DNA from: Siphonodentalium dalli
Taxonomy: Eukaryota; Mollusca; Scaphopoda; Gadilida; Siphonodentaliidae
Direction: 5' to 3'
NCBI GenBank assembly: GCA_032622095.1
Contig: CP136063.1
Location: forward strand, 15,355,814 to 15,419,813
DNA length: 64,000 nucleotides
Below are positions 59,513 through 64,000 of the stretch, one piece after another. Position 1 is the stretch's first letter; each line of letters begins with the position of its first letter. The notes below the pieces were generated by a model, which searched no databases, was not told the DNA's origin, and saw only the letters and a program-made list of their open reading frames with translations. Both the position numbers and the translations under genes were made by a program.

Positions 59513-60169
59513 GTGAGTGCATGTTAAAGTTACGGTTGGCCTTGGCGGTGGGTATCCTGTGAAAATATATCCACCCGTCAAAAACCTCTACAAACAGAAA
59601 GAACATCAAAATGTAGATAGACTTTGTCCGTATACAAATAAGAAATATCGCACAACAGTATGTTTGACCATTGTTATGTAAACAAAAGCATAAAACGTTA
59701 CTTTTCTGTCGTTTGTTTATATTATGATGGTAAACATAAAAAGCGTTCTTTGTTGGTGAATTCCTGATATGGAACTAATAAAGAGCGTTTATGCCATTTG
59801 TGTGTGATTAGCCAGTAGCATTGTGCGGTCTTCTGTAACACAATCAGGCTCTTGCTTAGGTAAAATATAGTAGGTCTTTACGATAACATGCTGTTTACGC
59901 GATGGTCATGGTGCATATGAACGAAACTGTATGCGTTTTAATGTTTTTCTGTTTACAGTGTTTGGAACAAAATTGAATATTTTCGACAATTAAGGCCTCA
60001 CATGCCTTTAATGTAAGCAAATGTTGATTGTTTTATACTTTTTGTTGAGGATGAGCCATGCTAAGAGTATGGCGTTCTTTCTAACGAATATATACATGTA
60101 GAATGGTATGCAACATAAAGTGTATAACGTCCAACGATTTGTTCCAATTACCGTACATCATTGAACGTA
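59513..60169. other. Intron G, first part
   Basis: Contains two copies of the AATAAAGAGCGTT motif (59741 inverted variant, 59777) and nothing else recognised. Confidence 0.5.
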
Positions 60170-62150
60170 ATATCAGCAGCAGTATTTTAATTGTCAACAG
60201 TGTCGATACAATCAGCATCACCAACAAAAGCATCATTAACAACACAAATACCATTAGCTTCACCAGCATCATCACAAATAACAACGTTATTACCAGCACC
60301 AATGCCATCAGCATCACCAGTATCATCAAAAATAACAGCACCAATACCAGGATCAATATCATCATCGTCACCAGTATCATCACCAATAACAACACCAGTA
60401 CCATCATCATCACCAGTATCATCACAAATAACAACATCAATACTATCAGGATCACAAGTATCACCATCAAGAACAACATTATTACCAGGATCAATACCAT
60501 CAGCATCACCAGTATCATCACCAATAACAATACTAATATTATCAGCATTACCAATATCATCACTAATAACAAAATCATTGTCAGCTTCAATCCCAACAGC
60601 ATCACCAATTCCATGACCAATACCATCACCAAATAGCAGCAACATTACCATCATCGTCACCACTATTATCACCAAATAGCATCATCACTACCATCACCAT
60701 CAATACCAACATCACCATCAGTATCATTACCAATAACTGCATCAATACCGTCAGCATCAATAACAGCAGCATAAATACCATCATCGTCACCAGTAGCATC
60801 ACACATAACAACACCAATGCCACCAGCATCACCAGTATCATCACCGATAGCAACACCTATACCATTAGCATCACCAGTATCATCACAAACAACAACATCA
60901 TTACCGCTATCTCATCACTATCATTTGCATCACAATTATCATCATTATGGTCGGCATCTCAACACCATCGTCAGTAATTTGGTAACCATTGTCACAACCA
61001 TTGTCACAGCAGCATCGACATTCCAATCACCACCATCGTTAGTAACATGATCAACATCACCATATCGTGTTCAGTAGCACTACCACCATCACCATCATCA
61101 TCATCATCAGAAGCGCCGTAATCATCACCATCATCATCAACAGCATCACAATCAGCATCATCTGCATCGCAATCATTATTATAATCACATTACCAGCATT
61201 ACCACCATCCTCATTGTCATCAGCGTCATCACCATTATTATCGACATCATCACCATCGTCATTATCATCACCATTATCGCTATCGCCATCACCAGTATTA
61301 AAAACACCCAGCGTCAGAATCAGCATCATCATAATCATCTCTACCGTCAGCATTGCCACCATCACCATCATCATAATAATCACGGTCATCAGTATAATCA
61401 CCAATGTTATCAGCATCACCACATTGTCATTATCACCACTATCAACATCACTATCGTCAGCATCATCACCGTGATCAGATTCATTTTCATCAGTATTAGC
61501 ATCATCTTCAACATTACATACTCGTAACCATCATATCAAACACAGCATTGTATCAGCGTTATCAATACAAACATCATCATTATTATCAGCAACACAATCA
61601 GCATAATCAGCAGCCATCAGTATCACATGCAGCATTACGTCAACATAATCATCGTCACCATTATCATTATCAGAAGCCACAGCATAATCAACAACATTAC
61701 CAGCGCCATCATCGCCATTATCGTCAGCACTACCATTAGCATCAGCATCATCATATTCACCAGTACCACCAATAACATCATCAGAAACATTAGTATCAAT
61801 ATCACCAGCATCACCATTGAGATTGACATAATCACACATGTCATCATTAGCATCACCATCGACACCACCATCATTTGTATCATCAACAGCAAAAGCAGAA
61901 GCATCGACCTCAGCAGCATCACCCGTATCATGATCGGCAGCAAAAGCAACATCATCAAAATTACCGTCGTCATCACCATCATTTTATCATCAACAGCTTC
62001 GCCGTGATCATCACCATTATCACCACTCTCATCTCACCACACCATCACACCATCATTATAGACAGTGGCAGCATCACCATCGTCACCAGCAGCAGAACCA
62101 TTGCGACCAGAATCATCATTATAATTATCAAATTCGTCGTCATTATAACT
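60170..62150. repeat. ~2-kb CAN-rich low-complexity tract
   Basis: Nearly continuous runs of CAT, CAC and CAA triplets, with phrases such as ATCACCAGTATCATCACAAA recurring irregularly every ~40 bp in the first half. Both strands stay open in several frames, giving S/T/I-rich or M/V/L/D-rich translations that mirror one another. No splice-compatible exon found. Confidence 0.93.
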
Positions 62151-62156
62151 ATGTGA

Positions 62157-62290
62157 AGCATTATTATATACGTGTACACGTTAATATGTCTTTATCGTTA
62201 TCATTATAACTATGTGTAGCATTATTATATACGTGTACACGTTAATGTGTCTTTATCGTTATCATTATAACTATGTGTAGCATTAATATG
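62157..62290. repeat. 61-bp satellite, short block
   Basis: Two and a fraction units containing ATTATATACGTGTACACGTT and TCTTTATCGTTATCATTATA. ACGTGTACACGT, a perfect 12-mer palindrome, starts at 62170 and 62231, exactly 61 bp apart. Confidence 0.92.
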
Positions 62291-62867
62291 ATAATATGCA
62301 AGGCATATAGAACGAACCAGTCATAATAGTAAGAATTATATTTGTATTGAATACGGGTGCTTTATATAATCATTATGATATAGTTAAACCTTTATAAATG
62401 AACACCATTGCTATGAAGTGGGAAGTAGTAAACATAAACATCGTATTGGCTGCTGACTTCAGAAAAATATCAACACTTCGTTGCATTTACATGTAAACTT
62501 GATGTGATATTATAATTAACTCAGATTACATGTGTATGAGCACGGATTAAACGCCCAATCAATACATCAATCAATATATGGCTAGCCTAAAAAGTGAGGT
62601 GAAATCAGTTGTCCACGAAGACGACCTAACCACGCTCAGTCATGTCTGGATTCTGGCCCGCAGAGACTGTGAATAGAAAATTCATTTCATATCTGATTCC
62701 GCGATTTTGTGAAACTACTGCCGGAAGTCACGTGATTTTTTCAGGAAAATGTTGTGTGAATAAAAATTTCTCCTTTACTGTATACTGTAATTTATGTGTG
62801 ACGTCACAAGTACGCACGCCCGCCTGTAACATATACACGACCCGAGCTCGGGCGCGCAAGCGATGTC
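62291..62867. other. Segment separating the two 61-bp blocks
   Basis: About 577 bp with a GC-rich CCCGAGCTCGGG palindrome near 62839, a CACGTG at 62729 and a TGACGTCA at 62800. It may be an insertion into the array, although no inverted ends were found. Confidence 0.5.
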
Positions 62868-63150
62868 GTTGTTATATACGTGTACACGGTAATATGTCTT
62901 TATCGTTATCATTATAACTATGTGTAGCATTATTATATACGTGTACACGTTAATATGTCTTTATCATTATCATTATAACAATGTGTAGCATTATTATATA
63001 CGTGTACACGTTAATATGTCCTTATCGTTATCATTATAAATATGTGTAGCATTATTATATACGTGTACACGTCAATATGTCTTTATCGTTATCATTATAA
63101 CTATGTGTAGCATTATTATATACGTGTACACGTCGATATGTCTTTATCGT
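62868..63150. repeat. 61-bp satellite, main block
   Basis: Five units; ACGTGTACACGT-type palindromes start at 62878, 62939, 63000, 63061 and 63122, each 61 bp apart. Units are nearly identical, implying recent amplification. Confidence 0.94.
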
Positions 63151-63780
63151 CCTGCTAACTTCAATTTCCATTCCTTTTATTCTGATAATTCTGAGAAAAT
63201 ATATGTTATATTTTTTAGAAAGTCTTCTTTTTGCAGGACATAGCTCAATACTAATAAGCATATAAATTACATGGTTATATTAGCCTCAATTTGACGGGTA
63301 AACTGCAAAGTAGTGACACAGTAATATTAATTCGCAAGTTAACATATTACACATGTGTATTTAGCCGCCAAGACAATTGTTGGGTACACGTCATATTTAC
63401 ATCGATACGCATATACTCACATAGTTTATAATTGTAACGTTTCTGTTGTATTTTAGTGACCCTTCTACAAATAACCCACCATGAACATAATATATCGTAT
63501 GATATTCTATATATATCAAGTCAGCCTCTGCAGTAACCCTTGGCTACACTGTGTAATAAGTTCACAAAACGACCATATTATCTGCGCATTTCCTTCAATA
63601 CATATGACTCGTTCTCCACTGTTGTTATCGGTCGTATGCTTGTTTTGTTCTGAACACCTCCGACATGAATAACACATCATTACAGTATATACTGGTTGTG
63701 ACAATCCATTTGTTATATAGAGTGTTAAGCATACATATTTATACAAACAATATGACACTGAGGAATCTTATCCCTTGCAG
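63151..63780. other. Intron G, last part
   Basis: No gene supported. It ends in ATCTTATCCCTTGCAG, a strong acceptor for exon H. Confidence 0.5.
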
Positions 63781-63863
63781 GTCAATATAATTGATAAAGA
63801 CATTAACACACAGTTCCGTGTGTGTATGGCGAACACAGACCCCAACATGAGGACATTCGACGG
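63781..63863 (+). CDS. VWDE-like gene, exon H: entry to the VWD domain
   Basis: 83 nt, phase 0 in and phase 2 out, between TTATCCCTTGCAG and GG|GTGAGC. It encodes VNIIDKDINTQF, then RVCMANTDPNMRTFDG. The V-x-I-x-D-x-D lead-in and the C-x(3-4)-DP-x-M-x-TFDG motif mark the start of von Willebrand factor D domains, where DPH-x-x-TFDG is usual. Here asparagine replaces the histidine. The rest of the VWD domain is beyond the right edge. The phase fits exon G exactly. Confidence 0.87.
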
Positions 63864-64000
63864 GTGAGCGAGTTATCATAATATAATGGACACATTTCGC
63901 ATAACGAACTACACTTCATATGAATATGTACGTAAATTGTGAAAAAACTATATGGATATATATAGGAGATATAGCACAGTAGCAATGTTATATTTATTGC
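63864..64000. other. Start of intron H
   Basis: AT-rich intron sequence to the window edge. Confidence 0.5.

Noticed and set aside
60081-62156. Many frames on both strands, some over 120 codons
   Set aside because: CAN-triplet low complexity keeps all frames open; translations on the two strands mirror each other and have no domain.
21811-63863. Exons as a processed or dead gene copy
   Set aside because: Introns are present, phases all match, cysteines and domain motifs are intact, and no internal stop was found, so a live gene is more likely.

Overview
The window is AT-rich eukaryotic genomic DNA: split genes with GT-AG introns, LTR and non-LTR retrotransposon remains, foldback elements and many tandem arrays. 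The one host gene I recognise resembles the D8C / Ig-like / von Willebrand D proteins (VWDE-like) that are abundant in lophotrochozoans. With the repeat types, this suggests a marine invertebrate, most likely a mollusc. That assignment is an inference from gene family and repeat style, not a demonstrated taxonomy.

The first 17.9 kb is an uninterrupted satellite built of 19- and 21-bp units. Unit variants are ordered into a ~920/979-bp higher-order repeat, and a longer pattern recurs at ~6.57 kb. It is followed by a TTAA-flanked MITE (17955-18344), then a composite repeat made of a left block, a 27-bp minisatellite and a right block (18522-21250).

From 21811 to the right edge the window runs along one + strand gene. 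I could place eight exons (A 21811-22011, B 30637-30804, C 33823-33876, D 35852-36105, E 37480-37563, F 38223-38345, G 59246-59512, H 63781-63863). All junctions are phase-compatible and together they encode about 411 residues. Exons A and B form one eight-cysteine D8C domain, C is a short linker, D and E an Ig-like domain, F and G the region before VWD, and H enters the VWD domain at an FDG motif. The gene is open at both ends: the 5' exons are not recognised here, and the VWD body lies beyond the window.

The introns hold nearly everything else: tandem arrays of 18, 21, ~32, 33, 61, ~285 and ~320 bp, several palindromic MITEs, two 5'-truncated LINEs, an LTR retrotransposon lacking integrase (41448-46632), a ~4.35-kb foldback element whose arms contain tandem repeats (53951-58304), and a ~2-kb CAN-type low-complexity tract (60170-62150). 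The F-G intron alone is about 20.9 kb. Most long open frames in the window are by-products of tandem units whose length is a multiple of three.
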